A stretch of 64,000 nt of DNA. Origin: an uncultured Planctomycetaceae bacterium (GTDB lineage Bacteria > Planctomycetota > Planctomycetia > Planctomycetales > Planctomycetaceae). Positions 1-9,934 of this stretch are shown here, in pieces. Where the stretch lies: contig CALFSX010000215.1 of assembly GCA_937916515.1 (NCBI GenBank), forward strand, positions 45,068 through 109,067, read 5' to 3'. The notes beneath the pieces were generated by a model, which did not search any database, was not told where the DNA came from, and saw nothing but the letters and a program-made list of their open reading frames with translations. How positions within the stretch are numbered: position 1 is the first letter of the stretch; every line of letters starts with the position of its first letter. The translations under genes and the position numbers were made by a program.

Positions 1-1172
1 ACGTGAGTTGGGCGGACAAGTGAGCCTTCGCCGTGTCGGTTTAGAAATTCTGCGATGTGGCGGGTGACACCGGTATCCTGTTCGTACGGAAGTCCGATCT
101 CCTGAAACCCCGACATCATCTGGCGTTGAGGTTTGTCTGTGGCAGAAATTTTCGGGAAGAAGCCTTCCGTCAGCAACTTCTGAGCGGCGTCGCGTTCCAG
201 TTCAACGCTGACTGTGCCGCCGATAAGTTTGCTACCTCGACCAAGTACCGACACCGTGTGTGTTTCCGGACCTTCGTCGGCCAGCAGTGCTTCCTTGGCG
301 GCTCGACAGGCGTGCCATAAAGAAACCGATTGCCACGGATTCAGTTTTGTTCCCTTTTGTTCGAACAGCTGAGACGCCTGAAACGCCAGAGCAAGGTCCA
401 TGTTGTCGCCGCCGACCAGCAGGTGATTGCCAACGGCTTTACGACGCAGTTCCAGGTCGCCGCTTTCGTCTACGACATCTACCAGAGTCAGGTCCGTTGT
501 TCCTCCACCGACATCGCACACCAGCAGAGTTTCACCGGCAGCCAGAGATTCTCGCCAGTTGTCGCCCATTTGTTGCAGCCATGCATAAACGGCAGCCTGA
601 GGTTCTTCGAGCAAAACCAGGCTTTCCGGCAGGCCGGCTTTTAACGCAGCTTCGCGAGTTAATTCGCGGGCGACGGGATCGAAACTGGCTGGCACCGTCA
701 ACACAACCTGTTGTTCGGCAATGGGATGTTCCGGGAAGTGAGCGTTCCAGGCTTCCACCAGATGTTGCAGATATCTTAACGATGCGTCAACGGGTGAGAT
801 CTTTGGAATTTCTTCCGGGGCTTGCCATGGCAAAATTCTGGCACGTCGATCGACTCCCGCATGCGACAGCCAGCTTTTGGCGGCTCCAATGGTGCGATCG
901 GGGTTGTCGGCCGATTGTCGGCGAGCAAATTCGCCGACGACAAAGTTGGCACTCGGACTCCATGGCAGATCGCAGGCGCCGTTTTGGGCTTCTGAATCGG
1001 TTGCCAGGTAAGTGAATGACGGCAGAGCTTTACGAGCTTCCACGGTGCCTCGATCGACCAGTTGAGGGATCGGCAACACTTCAGCCTGAGGCGATTTGGC
1101 ATCCAACGACACGAAAGACAGAACACTGTTGGTTGTTCCGAGGTCGATTCCAACGGAATATTTGGCGACCAT
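1..1172 (-). CDS. Hsp70/DnaK-family chaperone, N-terminal part (runs off the window)
   Basis: Reading down from an ATG at 1172 gives 390 codons without a stop to the window edge, so the gene is truncated by the window, not broken. The N-terminus carries the Hsp70 phosphate-1 signature IDLGTTNSV (about residues 9-17). A second signature, VCDVGGGTTDL, starts near residue 218. These are the ATP-binding motifs of the actin-like ATPase domain, so it should be a cytoplasmic ATP-dependent chaperone or Hsp70-like protein. The sequence around the motifs is divergent from true DnaK, with a long insert-rich lobe, so I call it an Hsp70-family paralogue rather than dnaK. The C-terminal substrate-binding half is outside the window. 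It is divergent from the transporter at 1512, with about 340 bp between them. Confidence 0.9.
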   Translation of the reverse strand, partial: MVAKYSVGIDLGTTNSVLSFVSLDAKSPQAEVLPIPQLVDRGTVEARKALPSFTYLATDSEAQNGACDLPWSPSANFVVGEFARRQSADNPDRTIGAAKSWLSHAGVDRRARILPWQAPEEIPKISPVDASLRYLQHLVEAWNAHFPEHPIAEQQVVLTVPASFDPVARELTREAALKAGLPESLVLLEEPQAAVYAWLQQMGDNWRESLAAGETLLVCDVGGGTTDLTLVDVVDESGDLELRRKAVGNHLLVGGDNMDLALAFQASQLFEQKGTKLNPWQSVSLWHACRAAKEALLADEGPETHTVSVLGRGSKLIGGTVSVELERDAAQKLLTEGFFPKISATDKPQRQMMSGFQEIGLPYEQDTGVTRHIAEFLNRHGEGSLVRPTH

Positions 1173-1511
1173 GAGCAAAGATCTCTTTTCGAAATGAACG
1201 ATTTTGTTTGAACGATGATACTGAACGATAACAACAGGATATCAGGAAATTCAGGCGTCGTCGTCGCTTGCTGCTTTTGCTGCCCGGAATTGTGAGGCAG
1301 CGTTTCCGTCGAATCTGGGGCATTTTAGGACGCTTTGTTGCGAACTGTGCGCAACTGTGGCCGCTGCGATTCGGCTGCTGTTGCGTTGATATCGCGGGGC
1401 TGGTAGCGTCGCAAATGAAGATTGGTTCCAATCCCTGAAATTATGCTTCTTATCGCTGCGGGCCAGAGTAGCCATCAAAGAAGTTTACTTGACGTGTACT
1501 AAAGAGTTTCG
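1173..1511. other. intergenic region between divergent genes
   Basis: This 339-bp gap separates the divergent Hsp70-family gene and the transporter, so it must hold both promoters. I found no convincing hairpin, repeat or small gene. The ORFs here on the minus strand are arginine/serine-rich shadows with no recognisable domain. Confidence 0.5.
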
Positions 1512-2846
1512 ATGAATTCTGACCCCAACAAAAGCCTGGAAGTCGGCGATAACGAGGCGGCTGATGCCGGATGGATCCAGACTGCTTTTCGGTTCGTGCA
1601 GGTGCGTCCGGACGAGCGAGTTCCGTTTTCGTGGGCCTGTGTCTGGTTTGCGACACTGCTGGGCGGATATTACATGGTTCGCCCCGTCCGTGACGCTTTG
1701 GGAAGTGTTGGGGGCGGCAAAGAACTGAATTGGCTGTTCTCTGCAGTCTTCATCACGATGCTGATTGTGGTGCCACTTTATTCTCAACTGGTGTCGCGAT
1801 TTCGTCGGCGGATTTTTGTGCCGATCGTCTATCGATTTCTGATGTCTCATTTATTGCTGTTCGCGTTGGCTCTTAAGTTTTTGGATGCCAGCTTGCAGCT
1901 GTATGTGGCTCGCGTGTTTTTCGTGTGGGTCAGCGTGTACGTGCTGTTTGCGATGTCGTTATTTTGGAGCGTCATGGCGGACAGTTTCAGCAGCGATCAG
2001 GGCAAACGTCTGTTTGGAATCATTGCCGGGTGTGGAACTATGGGCGCCTTGCTGGGTTCGGCCTTTGCAGGTTACGTCGCCAAACCAATTGGAATTGCCA
2101 ACCTGCTGCTGTTTCCGGCGCTGTTGATGGAGATCGGGCTATGGTGCTATCGACGTTTGGAAGCCAGTCGCACGGAATCCCAGGTGGCCGCTCAGCAGTT
2201 GGCGACGGGCGGCAATCCGTTTGCTGGTTTTTTGCATGTGCTGAAGTCGCCTTATCTGCTGAGCATTTGCGGTTACATTTTGTTGACCGCGTTGTGCGGT
2301 ACGTCGCTGTATCTGACTCAGGCAAATATTCTGAACGAAACCTATCCAGATCCCGATGCTCGCGTAGCCGTGTTTGCCTGGATCGACTTTTCCGTTCAGT
2401 CTCTGACGGTGGCACTTCAGCTGATTGTCGCAGGCTATCTGATGAAGTTCAGTCTGCCTCTGACATTGGCCGTGTTGCCGACGATGTATCTATTAAGCTT
2501 TGTTGCGTTGGGTTTCTATCCGACCTTCTGGGCAATTGTTCCGGCAGTTGTTGTGACTCGCGCCGTGGTTTATGGAATTACGGTGCCAGCTCAGGGCGTG
2601 CTGTTTACGGTTGTTAGTCGAGAAGACAAGTATAAAGCCAAGAACGTCATCGATACTGTGGTGACTCGCGGTGGTGACGCTGTTGTGGGGCAACTGCGTG
2701 ATCAGTTGAAGACTGCTGGAGTCGCGATGTCGGTGGTTTCCTGGGCCATGGTGCCGGTGGCCGTGATATGGGTTGGCCTGGCCTGGATGCTGGGCTGCAA
2801 TGGCTTGAAAAGAGCAGGGCAGCAATCCGTTACAAGCGCAGAATAA
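1512..2846 (+). CDS. NTP/NDP-exchange-type (MFS-like) membrane transporter
   Basis: The 444-residue protein is almost entirely hydrophobic, with about 11-12 predicted membrane spans starting near residue 38. The early segment GGYYMVRPVRDALG and a cytoplasmic loop near SSDQGKRLFGIIAGCGTMGA resemble the bacterial relatives of the ATP/ADP translocase (Npt/Tlc) family that are placed in the major facilitator group. Family knowledge suggests nucleotide or related anion exchange, but free-living bacterial members have no proven substrate, so the substrate is left open. The ATG at 1512 gives a short hydrophilic N-terminus before the first span. The gene is convergent with the MoxR gene and stands alone. 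Confidence 0.75.
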   Translation: MNSDPNKSLEVGDNEAADAGWIQTAFRFVQVRPDERVPFSWACVWFATLLGGYYMVRPVRDALGSVGGGKELNWLFSAVFITMLIVVPLYSQLVSRFRRRIFVPIVYRFLMSHLLLFALALKFLDASLQLYVARVFFVWVSVYVLFAMSLFWSVMADSFSSDQGKRLFGIIAGCGTMGALLGSAFAGYVAKPIGIANLLLFPALLMEIGLWCYRRLEASRTESQVAAQQLATGGNPFAGFLHVLKSPYLLSICGYILLTALCGTSLYLTQANILNETYPDPDARVAVFAWIDFSVQSLTVALQLIVAGYLMKFSLPLTLAVLPTMYLLSFVALGFYPTFWAIVPAVVVTRAVVYGITVPAQGVLFTVVSREDKYKAKNVIDTVVTRGGDAVVGQLRDQLKTAGVAMSVVSWAMVPVAVIWVGLAWMLGCNGLKRAGQQSVTSAE

Positions 2847-2897
2847 TGGTTGGTTTCGAGCTGCGGGCTGTTCTGCTATTTGTGTTTTGTCAGCCGC

Positions 2898-3971
2898 TTA
2901 GCGCCCGGTGCGTTTGCGAGCTTGTTCGTGAAGTTCTACGGGTACAAACTTCAACAGTCGGTCGATGACATCGTCAGGTTTCACGCCCTGGCTGTCGGCT
3001 TGAAACGTAGTCATAATTCGGTGGCGCAGTACCGGCTTGGCCACGTACTTGATGTCGTCTGTCGTAACGTGGAAACGGCCTTCCAGCAACGCTCGCGCTC
3101 GCGCTCCCAGAATCAGATACTGTCCAGCTCTGGGGCCTGCTCCCCAGCTGACAAGTTCTTTCACAAAGGGAGGCGCTTCCGATTCGTTGGGGCGGGTTGC
3201 TCGCACAAGATCTCGAGCGTAGATGAAGATGTATTCGGCACACGGTACTTTTCGAACAACTTCCTGCAACGCCTGAATTTGTTTGCCCGTGAGTACGGGA
3301 ACCAGTTCTGGTTTTTCGCTGCCGGTGGTTTGTTTCAGAATGCGAAGTTCTTCGGCAGCCGTGGGGTATTGAACCGTGACGTTGAACATAAAGCGGTCCA
3401 GCTGCGCTTCCGGAAGCGGGTACGTGCCTTCCTGTTCAATTGGGTTTTGCGTGGCGAGCGTAAAGAACGGGTCTGGCAGGCGGAATGTGTTGGAACCGAC
3501 AGTGACGTTTCGCTCCTGCATGGCTTCCAAAAGTGCGGCCTGCGTTTTGGGTGGAGTGCGGTTGATTTCATCTGCCAGCAGAACATTGGTGAACAATGGC
3601 CCCTGAATAAACTGAAACGCTTTGCGGCCGGTTTCGATGTCGTCCTGCAGAACGTCCGTGCCTGTGATGTCTGACGGCATCAGGTCGGGAGTAAACTGGA
3701 TTCTTCGAAAGGCCAGTTGCAGAATCGAAGCGATCGTACTGCACAACAGAGTCTTCGCCAGACCAGGGACTCCCACCAGCAGGCAGTGCCCCTTGCAGAA
3801 CATGGCGATTAACAGCTGGTCGACGACTTCGTCCTGCCCGATGATGACTTTGCCAATTTCCTGACGCATCCGTCTGTAGGCGACCGTGAGTCCTCGGATT
3901 GCCTGTTCTTCCAGTTCGTCTGGAGCGACATGGTCGTTGGTTTTGCTTCGCTGTTCTGAATGGTCACTCAT
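2898..3971 (-). CDS. MoxR-family AAA+ ATPase
   Basis: A 357-residue ATPase with Walker A GVPGLAKT (about residues 67-74), Walker B LLADEIN (about 131-137) and the MoxR hallmark stretch [16 protein letters not shown] after it, followed by sensor-1 [22 protein letters not shown]. MoxR proteins are chaperone-like ATPases that usually act with von Willebrand A or DUF58 partners in maturing membrane or redox complexes. Here no DUF58 or VWA gene is adjacent, so the partner is not visible. I chose the ATG at 3971 because family members commonly begin with MSD just before the DELEEQAI segment. The frame is open upstream to an ATG at 4025 and a GTG at 4061. It is convergent with the transporter and divergent from the exonuclease gene. 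Confidence 0.92.
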   Translation of the reverse strand: MSDHSEQRSKTNDHVAPDELEEQAIRGLTVAYRRMRQEIGKVIIGQDEVVDQLLIAMFCKGHCLLVGVPGLAKTLLCSTIASILQLAFRRIQFTPDLMPSDITGTDVLQDDIETGRKAFQFIQGPLFTNVLLADEINRTPPKTQAALLEAMQERNVTVGSNTFRLPDPFFTLATQNPIEQEGTYPLPEAQLDRFMFNVTVQYPTAAEELRILKQTTGSEKPELVPVLTGKQIQALQEVVRKVPCAEYIFIYARDLVRATRPNESEAPPFVKELVSWGAGPRAGQYLILGARARALLEGRFHVTTDDIKYVAKPVLRHRIMTTFQADSQGVKPDDVIDRLLKFVPVELHEQARKRTGR

Positions 3972-4127
3972 TGCGGTCAATGTGGCTTCAGGGTACTGGT
4001 GATCGTTATCGGTCAGGGTTATCATTGAAACGTACTTGTCAGGCAATTGCGAGCAGAACACGCAACTCGGTTTGACGATGAACGGAATTCCATCACAGCA
4101 AACGACTCAAAATAGTGGAACTGCAGC

Positions 4128-5105
4128 ATGAGCGATGTGCGATACCTGATCTTTGACGTAGAAGCCGTGGGCGATGGTGATCTGATTCAGCGAGTGCGCT
4201 ACCCAGACGAAACGCTCACGCCACGGGAAGCCATCGCTCTGTATCAAGCCGACCTTCTTGAACAAACGGGGCGCGATGTTTTGCCACCAACATTTGTGGT
4301 GCCCGTGTCTGTTGCGGCTGCAAAAGTATCGGCCGACTTTCGCCTAATGGACCTGACCGTGCTGGACGCTCCCCACTATCGCCCGGAACAAATTGTGCGG
4401 CGTTTTTGGCAGGGCTGGATGCACTATAACCGACCGACACTTGTGACGTTTAACGGGCGAGGCTACGACCTGCCGGTTCTGGAACTGGGCGCGTTTCGTC
4501 ATGGCATCAGTTTGCCCGCGTGGTTCAACGTAGAGTCGCGAACGTATGATCAATCTCGAAATCGTTACAACATCGATTGCCACATCGATTTGCAGGACTT
4601 CTTTTCTAACTTCAGTGCGATGCGAGTGAACGGTGGGCTGAATCTGCTTGCGAATATGATTTACAAGCCAGGCAAGTCTGGCATTGATGGGTCACAGGTT
4701 CAGAACCTGTATTTTGATGGACATGCCGAAGAGATCAACGACTATTGCCGCTGTGATGTTTTGGACACGTACTTTGTCTTTTTGCGCAGCCGCGTTTTGA
4801 CCGGCAAGCTGACACTGGAACAGGAAGACGAACTGGTCGCGGATGCTCGACAAATGCTGGAAGCACAAGCCGAAAGTTCGCCCGCCTATCAGCACTATCT
4901 GGCGTATTGGGACAAGCGGTTAGAACAGCAGAAACAAAATCAATTGCTGGACACCAGCAGCGCAAAACCATCCGTCACAGAGGACGCAGATAGTTCGGAA
5001 TCATCTACGCAGGAAGACACGACTGCCGAGCCGACTTCTGAATCGGCGGTCGAGCCAACTGCGGGATCCAGCTTGCCAACAACGGAAGAAAAAGCAGACA
5101 GCTAA
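4128..5105 (+). CDS. predicted 3'-5' exonuclease related to the PolB exonuclease domain
   Basis: The 325-residue protein has the DEDDy layout: FDVEA gives Asp10 and Glu12, NGRGYDLP gives Asp114, and YCRCD gives Tyr206 and Asp210. This matches the stand-alone family of predicted exonucleases related to the proofreading domain of family B DNA polymerases (Pfam DNA_pol_B_exo2 type). Such enzymes trim single-stranded nucleic acid with two metal ions; the physiological substrate is not known. After about residue 265 the tail is rich in Ser, Thr and Glu and looks disordered. Its stop overlaps by four bases the stop of the convergent kinase gene, so the two transcripts run into each other. Confidence 0.85.
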   Translation: MSDVRYLIFDVEAVGDGDLIQRVRYPDETLTPREAIALYQADLLEQTGRDVLPPTFVVPVSVAAAKVSADFRLMDLTVLDAPHYRPEQIVRRFWQGWMHYNRPTLVTFNGRGYDLPVLELGAFRHGISLPAWFNVESRTYDQSRNRYNIDCHIDLQDFFSNFSAMRVNGGLNLLANMIYKPGKSGIDGSQVQNLYFDGHAEEINDYCRCDVLDTYFVFLRSRVLTGKLTLEQEDELVADARQMLEAQAESSPAYQHYLAYWDKRLEQQKQNQLLDTSSAKPSVTEDADSSESSTQEDTTAEPTSESAVEPTAGSSLPTTEEKADS

Positions 5106-6487
5106 CCGGAAAGTTCGAAACCGCCGGTGGATGATTCACCCACAATTCGGGTCACGTCTTCAGATCCTTCGTCCTGTTGTTTCAATTCCAGAATCTGTGT
5201 GGGAGGAGATCGCGGGGGCACAATTTTTGTTGTTCCGCCCGGAATGCTGGCATCTGGTTTGATATTGCGCTGCATGGTGTCGGTTTCCATTTCCGCAATC
5301 CAATTGCGCAGTTCGCTGGTGTATTCCTGCGACAGTTCGCTAAGCACCAGGTCTCGCAAAAATCCAGCCGCGCCGTCGTCTGCAAGTTCTGCTTCTTCAG
5401 CTGTGGAAAATCGTTCCATCGGGTCCGGGTGCAGCAGTTTGCGCAGCAGCCGAATTAACGATTCGCTGTATGGAAACGTGTCCGTGGGCAGCATGGCGGG
5501 AAGCCGCTGCAGCATGGTATTTTTCGCTTCCACCAGTTCGCCATAATTCATGCCGGCAAACGGCTTGGAGCCTGTCAGCATTTCCAGCAGCATATATCCC
5601 AGGCTGGCAAGGTCAGACTGTTGAGTTGCCCTGTATCCGGCCAGCACTTCCGTGGCGGCATATTCCAAAGTGCAGGGCTGGCCCTCTGGTGGTCGTCCCT
5701 GCCAATAGGACGAACCGATATCGATCAGTTTGACCTGGCCGGTTCGCTTGACCATGACGTTGGATGGCTTCAGATCGCAGTGAATAATTCCCTGACGATG
5801 CAACGCGGCCACACCTGCCAGGCACTCGCGAATGATGGCAATCGCCATACCAGGTTTTAGCCGACAGTCGACTTCACCCGTTGTGACGATTTCCTGATTA
5901 AGTTTCTCCCAGCGCCGTTGAGTGACAGCGTCCTGAACGATTTCCAGCGTGTCGCGGCGAAGAATGTGCAGCAGGTCGAATCCGTCGATCCATTCCATCT
6001 CCAGATAGAAGATACCGTCGTTTTCAATAAATGAATGCACGTCAACCAGATGGTCATCCTGAATTCGGGCGACCATGGATGCAACCTCTGTCAGCCGCAG
6101 CATTTCACGCTCGTACGCCGCCACTGTTTTGAACTGGCTGGGCGAAAAGAACTTCAGAGCGACCGGCATCCGAAAGCTGCCCGCACCTTTGCGTTCTGTA
6201 AGCAGTACGGTCCCCTGGCCGCCGGTTCCTAAAGTTTTTAGAAACGGGCGTTCGGTGCGCCAGCCAACTGTCCCACGCTTTAACAGCGAATGGAAAACGG
6301 CAAGCCGTTCCTGAAGGTCGTTTGCAGTTTGAGGCTGTTCGTTGTTGTCAGCCGGGACGTCCACTTTATGTTGGTGGCCTTGTTGAGTGTTTTGCAAATA
6401 CCTGCTGCCGTTCCTGGTGATCGCCAGTGAACTCGCCGACCGGCAGAAACGAAGAACTCGTTTTTGGCAGCAATACGGATCTGCCAC
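5102..6487 (-). CDS. Ser/Thr protein kinase, non-RD with DIG in place of DFG
   Basis: A cytoplasmic kinase of 461 residues. The glycine loop LGTGGQGTV lies near residues 86-94, the ATP-anchoring lysine in VALKFF at about 112, the catalytic loop HCDLKPSN at 236-243 and the metal-binding segment IDIGSS at 255-260. The catalytic Asp and the metal-binding Asp are both kept, so activity is likely. However, the Arg before the catalytic Asp is Cys and the Phe of DFG is Ile, both variations from the common bacterial Hanks-type pattern. No membrane segment or sensor repeat follows the kinase domain, only a proline/threonine-rich tail of about 60 residues. The GTG at 6487 is uncertain; the domain itself starts about 80 residues in, and a later start is possible. 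Confidence 0.88.
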   Translation of the reverse strand: MADPYCCQKRVLRFCRSASSLAITRNGSRYLQNTQQGHQHKVDVPADNNEQPQTANDLQERLAVFHSLLKRGTVGWRTERPFLKTLGTGGQGTVLLTERKGAGSFRMPVALKFFSPSQFKTVAAYEREMLRLTEVASMVARIQDDHLVDVHSFIENDGIFYLEMEWIDGFDLLHILRRDTLEIVQDAVTQRRWEKLNQEIVTTGEVDCRLKPGMAIAIIRECLAGVAALHRQGIIHCDLKPSNVMVKRTGQVKLIDIGSSYWQGRPPEGQPCTLEYAATEVLAGYRATQQSDLASLGYMLLEMLTGSKPFAGMNYGELVEAKNTMLQRLPAMLPTDTFPYSESLIRLLRKLLHPDPMERFSTAEEAELADDGAAGFLRDLVLSELSQEYTSELRNWIAEMETDTMQRNIKPDASIPGGTTKIVPPRSPPTQILELKQQDEGSEDVTRIVGESSTGGFELSG

Positions 6488-6869
6488 AAGCCAGAATCGC
6501 TAACGCGAAACTGCAGCCTGCGTTCAGTATTGGAGAAGCCGCGAAGTCTATCCGATCCTGACTGTTGGTACATACGGGTTTGCATTATCAAATCGATTGG
6601 AAACAGGCAAATCCGCCAGCTATGACGGAAAGTCCTGTCGTTACCTGTGTTATGTCCTGCGAATGCCTCGTTTTTTCCTATTCACCGGACTGCATTGAAA
6701 ACGTGATGGAAAAACCATCATAAACCGCTCACAATTCCCATCTTGGCCATTTTCTGGCACATAAACACTGCAATCATGATGTCAATGGGCAACAATTTGT
6801 TGTCTGGCAAGCGCTTTGGCTTGCGACTGCCCGCCCGTAACTCACTCCATTCTGACCCTAGATGCCACT
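6488..6869. other. intergenic region between kinase and coiled-coil gene
   Basis: About 380 bp between divergent genes. I see A/T-richer sequence around 6700-6790, which fits a promoter region. No hairpin, repeat or small gene can be supported. Confidence 0.45.
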
Positions 6870-7700
6870 ATGAAGAATCACATTTTGCTGGCCCCAACCC
6901 TTGTTTTGGGGCTAACCATGGCTTTTGCAGACTACTCCCACGGTGGTAGTCGGCAGAAGTGTCAACCAACAAACTGTTGTACTCAGCCTGCCTGCAAGAA
7001 GTGCGGCGGCACAACGGCCTGTGGAACAACGTCTTCCGGCCCAACCACAAAATGGTTCAAGGCGAAAGACGGCACAATCCGCGAAGTGATGACACATTGG
7101 GAAGCGTTGCATCGTGCAGTTGATGCCGACAACATGGAAATTGAACTACGAGCGACACGGTCAGAACTTGAAGCGACCACATCGGAGCTAGCTGCTTTGA
7201 AGGAAACTTCGGCTGCTCAGGTTGCCGCGTTGGAGCAACAGCTGGCAGAACTGAAAAGTCAGCTTGACGAAAAGAACAAGGCAGTTCAAAACCAGAAGAA
7301 GCGTGCCAACACTGCAGAAGCTGCTCGCAAGGCATCAGAGCAGAAAGTTGCCAGCTTGACCGAAGCCGGTAAAAAGTCAGAAAAGATGATCGCCGAGATT
7401 CAGAAGAATCTACAACAGACGGCTTCTGAACGAGACGCTCTGAAGGCCGCCAACGATAAGTTGCAGGCGGACGTTAAAACCAGAGAAGAAGCAAACGCAA
7501 AGTTGAACGAAACTATTAACGCCGCTCAGGCGGAAATCGCCAAGATGAAGCAGGAAGCTATTGAATCGAAGAAGGCTGCTGTTGCAGCCGAGAAGAAGGC
7601 TGAAGAAGCTGAGGCCAATAAGAACAAGGAAGCCGAAGAACAAAAGCCGGTTGAAGAACCAGCGGCCGCTGCAGCACCTGCCGAAGAGCCAAAGAACTAA
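6870..7700 (+). CDS. secreted coiled-coil protein with cysteine-rich N-terminus
   Basis: From the ATG at 6870 the 276-residue product begins with a signal peptide ending near AFADYS (about residue 20). Next comes a short cysteine-rich stretch with CQPTNCC and CKKCGG, then from about residue 80 to 250 a long heptad-rich coiled coil dominated by Ala, Glu, Lys and Gln. It ends in a Pro/Ala/Glu tail. An upstream start at 6816 would add 18 residues before the signal peptide and is less likely. No enzymatic domain is visible; a structural role in the periplasm or cell envelope is inference. A strong terminator follows 37 bases after the stop, so it is a single-gene transcript. Confidence 0.8.
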   Translation: MKNHILLAPTLVLGLTMAFADYSHGGSRQKCQPTNCCTQPACKKCGGTTACGTTSSGPTTKWFKAKDGTIREVMTHWEALHRAVDADNMEIELRATRSELEATTSELAALKETSAAQVAALEQQLAELKSQLDEKNKAVQNQKKRANTAEAARKASEQKVASLTEAGKKSEKMIAEIQKNLQQTASERDALKAANDKLQADVKTREEANAKLNETINAAQAEIAKMKQEAIESKKAAVAAEKKAEEAEANKNKEAEEQKPVEEPAAAAAPAEEPKN

Positions 7701-7736
7701 CTTCATCGCAGACCGCGACGAATTGTAAAACAGAAA

Positions 7737-7765
7737 CCTCAGCTGATAAGCAGCTGAGGTTTTTT
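7737..7765 (+). terminator. intrinsic terminator of the coiled-coil gene
   Basis: A perfect 9-bp stem, CCTCAGCTG pairing with CAGCTGAGG, encloses a 5-base loop and is followed by six T residues. It lies just after the stop at 7700. Confidence 0.93.
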
Positions 7766-7872
7766 GTGCGCCAGGTTCTACGGAAGCGTGTCGGTATTTG
7801 CTGTAAGCCTGCGGCCTACTAAGTGATGGTGGAACTGTGGCAATCAGCGTCAGGTCGATGATCAGTCACGCT

Positions 7873-8988
7873 TCAAACCACTGGCTGCTGCTGAGTCATG
7901 CAGTGGAACGCTCCTAATCCCCAGATGAGTTCAATGGCGTTCACACCCACGATTGTGCGATCCGGAAATGCGTCCTGCAGTAACTGCAAGGCAACATCAT
8001 CAGCGGCGTCTTCAAATGTGGGGACGATAACGCCATTGTTAACGATATAAAAATTGCAATAGCACGCGGGCAATCGATGTTCCTGCTGAAACTTTGGCTT
8101 CGGCATTCGCAGTTCAACAGGTTGTAAAGATCCGCTGGCAGAACGAAAGTCGGCGACAGCTTTAAGGTTAGCTCGCAGGTCTGCTGCTTCCGGAGCGTCG
8201 TCATCGTAAGCGGCTGCGACCAGTACTTTGGTGTCGCTGACGAATCTTGCAACCTGATCGATGTGCCCATCTGTGTCGTCACCCACGATGCCTTCACCTG
8301 GCAACCATGCAAATGATTCCACTTGAAGGAATTTGCGTAAAGCTTCCTCCATTTGTTCTTTGTTGAGATTCGGGTTGCGATTGGGGTTCAGCAGGCAGCT
8401 TTCGGTTGTCAACAAAACCCCATTGCCGTTGCCTTCGATCGCTCCACCTTCCAGAATGATTCCCGGCTTAACGGCCTGAATTTGAATTCGGTCCGAAATC
8501 TGTTTGGCAACGGCAGCATCATGATCCCATGGTGGGTATTTGCCGCCCCACGAATTGTAGTCCCAATCGATAATGACCTGTTCTGGTCCGGCAGCAACGT
8601 CTGATCGGCGGTTCAGAAAAATCGGACCATAGTCGCGACACCACGAATCATTAATGGGGATGTCAAAAAACTTAACCTCAAAAGCAGCCCCGGCTTCTTC
8701 GCAGGCCGCATCCACCAGAGGTTTCGCCAGTTTCTGCGTTTCGTCAGTCGCCAGAACGTTGACCTGTTCAAATCTCGCCATCGCGGCAATGAACTTTGCA
8801 TAAGCCGGCGGGATTAGTTCAAAAATTCCCGGCCAGGTTTCGGGGCTGACGGGCCACCCAACCCATGTTGCGGTGTGAGGTTCCCATTCTGCCGGCCAGC
8901 GGTAATTGGTTAAATTCAATTCGGTCACGATTCGCTTCAAGCTGCCAGGTGATGAAATTTTAGAAGGTGCTGCTGTCAGGTGTTCCAT
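7873..8988 (-). CDS. aguA: agmatine deiminase
   Basis: A 371-residue member of the peptidyl-arginine-deiminase-like family. It converts agmatine to N-carbamoylputrescine and ammonia. Recognisable elements are WPAEWEPHTATWVGWP at the N-terminus, WCRDYGP, the substrate-binding segment GDDTDGHID and the C-terminal nucleophile cysteine in GAFHCMTQQQP. Length agrees with the family (about 340-375). The frame continues upstream to 9318, but that part overlaps aguB in another frame and has no deiminase character, so the ATG at 8988 is chosen. aguB lies directly upstream on the same strand, giving the two steps from agmatine to putrescine. A long inverted repeat covers the start codon, which could affect translation. 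Confidence 0.95.
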   Translation of the reverse strand: MEHLTAAPSKISSPGSLKRIVTELNLTNYRWPAEWEPHTATWVGWPVSPETWPGIFELIPPAYAKFIAAMARFEQVNVLATDETQKLAKPLVDAACEEAGAAFEVKFFDIPINDSWCRDYGPIFLNRRSDVAAGPEQVIIDWDYNSWGGKYPPWDHDAAVAKQISDRIQIQAVKPGIILEGGAIEGNGNGVLLTTESCLLNPNRNPNLNKEQMEEALRKFLQVESFAWLPGEGIVGDDTDGHIDQVARFVSDTKVLVAAAYDDDAPEAADLRANLKAVADFRSASGSLQPVELRMPKPKFQQEHRLPACYCNFYIVNNGVIVPTFEDAADDVALQLLQDAFPDRTIVGVNAIELIWGLGAFHCMTQQQPVV

Positions 8989-9041
8989 TGTGTAATCCGT
9001 TGCCGATGCATTACGCACCGGCAACGGATTACATAATGGAA
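8983..9041 (-). repeat. 23-bp near-perfect inverted repeat across the aguA start codon
   Basis: Arms at 8983-9005 and 9019-9041 pair over 23 bases with one mismatch and a 13-base loop. The aguA start codon (8986-8988) lies inside the 3' arm of the transcript. There is no T-run after it, so it is not a normal terminator. Confidence 0.9.
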
Positions 9042-9061
9042 GATTGGTTGAGGACGATTGC

Positions 9062-9934
9062 TTAGTCTTCGTTCCAGCGTTTCTGCAGGTCGGCAAATGC
9101 GTCGATGCGACGATCACGGAAGAAAGGCCAGTGCGTTCGAGCCGTATTGATGAGTTCCAGATCGCAGCTGACGATGATGTTTTGTTCGGTTTCGTGTGAT
9201 GCTTTTTCCAGAACCTTGCCGTACGGATCAGCCACAAACGAACCACCCCAGAATTCAATTTCGCCTTCAGGCCCGACTCGGTTGGGGGCACCCACAAACA
9301 GTCCGTTAGCGATGGCATGGCTGCGAATCATTGTTTGCCATGCGGAATACTGAGCCTCCCCGTATTCTGCCTTTTCACCTGGAATCCAGCCAATGGCCGT
9401 TGGGTAAAACAACAGCTCTGCGCCCTTCATGGCGGTCAGACGAGCTGCTTCGGGATACCACTGGTCCCAGCAGATGCACACACCGACTTTGGCGAATTTG
9501 GTTTGGAAGGCCAGAAAGCCCAGGTCGCCGGGAGTGAAATAGAACTTCTCGTAATACAACGGATCGTCTGGAATGTGCATCTTCCGATACATTCCGGCAA
9601 TGGAACCGTCAGCGTCGATTACGACAGCTGTGTTGTGATACAAGCCGGGAGCACGGCGTTCAAACAAAGGTACAACAACGACAACCCCCAGTTCTTTTGC
9701 GATCTTCGAAATCGCGGTGGTGGTCGGACCGGGAATGGGTTCGGCTAATTCAAAATTGGCGTGGTCTTCTGACTGACACGGATACTGCGTGTTAAAGACT
9801 TCCTGCAGGCAGATTACCTGAGCACCGTCTTTGGCAATGTCTCGAATGGACTGGATGGCTTGTTCCAGGTTGACCGACGGATCTTCTGAACAGCTTTTCT
9901 GTAGAAGTCCAATTTGAACAGTTCTTGATTTCAT
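9062..9934 (-). CDS. aguB: N-carbamoylputrescine amidase (nitrilase superfamily)
   Basis: A 290-residue carbon-nitrogen hydrolase. The Glu-Lys-Cys triad can be placed in ICLQEVFN (near residue 43), YRKMHIPD and VCICWDQWYPE. The segments around the Cys and LYYEKFYFTPGD are typical of N-carbamoylputrescine amidases, which release putrescine, CO2 and ammonia. The neighbouring aguA makes exactly its substrate, so the assignment is well supported by context. It is the first gene of the pair, and aguA starts 73 bases after its stop. The start at 9934 is ATG. Confidence 0.94.
   Translation of the reverse strand: MKSRTVQIGLLQKSCSEDPSVNLEQAIQSIRDIAKDGAQVICLQEVFNTQYPCQSEDHANFELAEPIPGPTTTAISKIAKELGVVVVVPLFERRAPGLYHNTAVVIDADGSIAGMYRKMHIPDDPLYYEKFYFTPGDLGFLAFQTKFAKVGVCICWDQWYPEAARLTAMKGAELLFYPTAIGWIPGEKAEYGEAQYSAWQTMIRSHAIANGLFVGAPNRVGPEGEIEFWGGSFVADPYGKVLEKASHETEQNIIVSCDLELINTARTHWPFFRDRRIDAFADLQKRWNED

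Noticed and set aside
7873..9318. Longer agmatine deiminase reading frame reaching into aguB
   Set aside because: The added 110 residues overlap aguB in another frame and have no deiminase character; MEHL at 8988 gives the family-like length.
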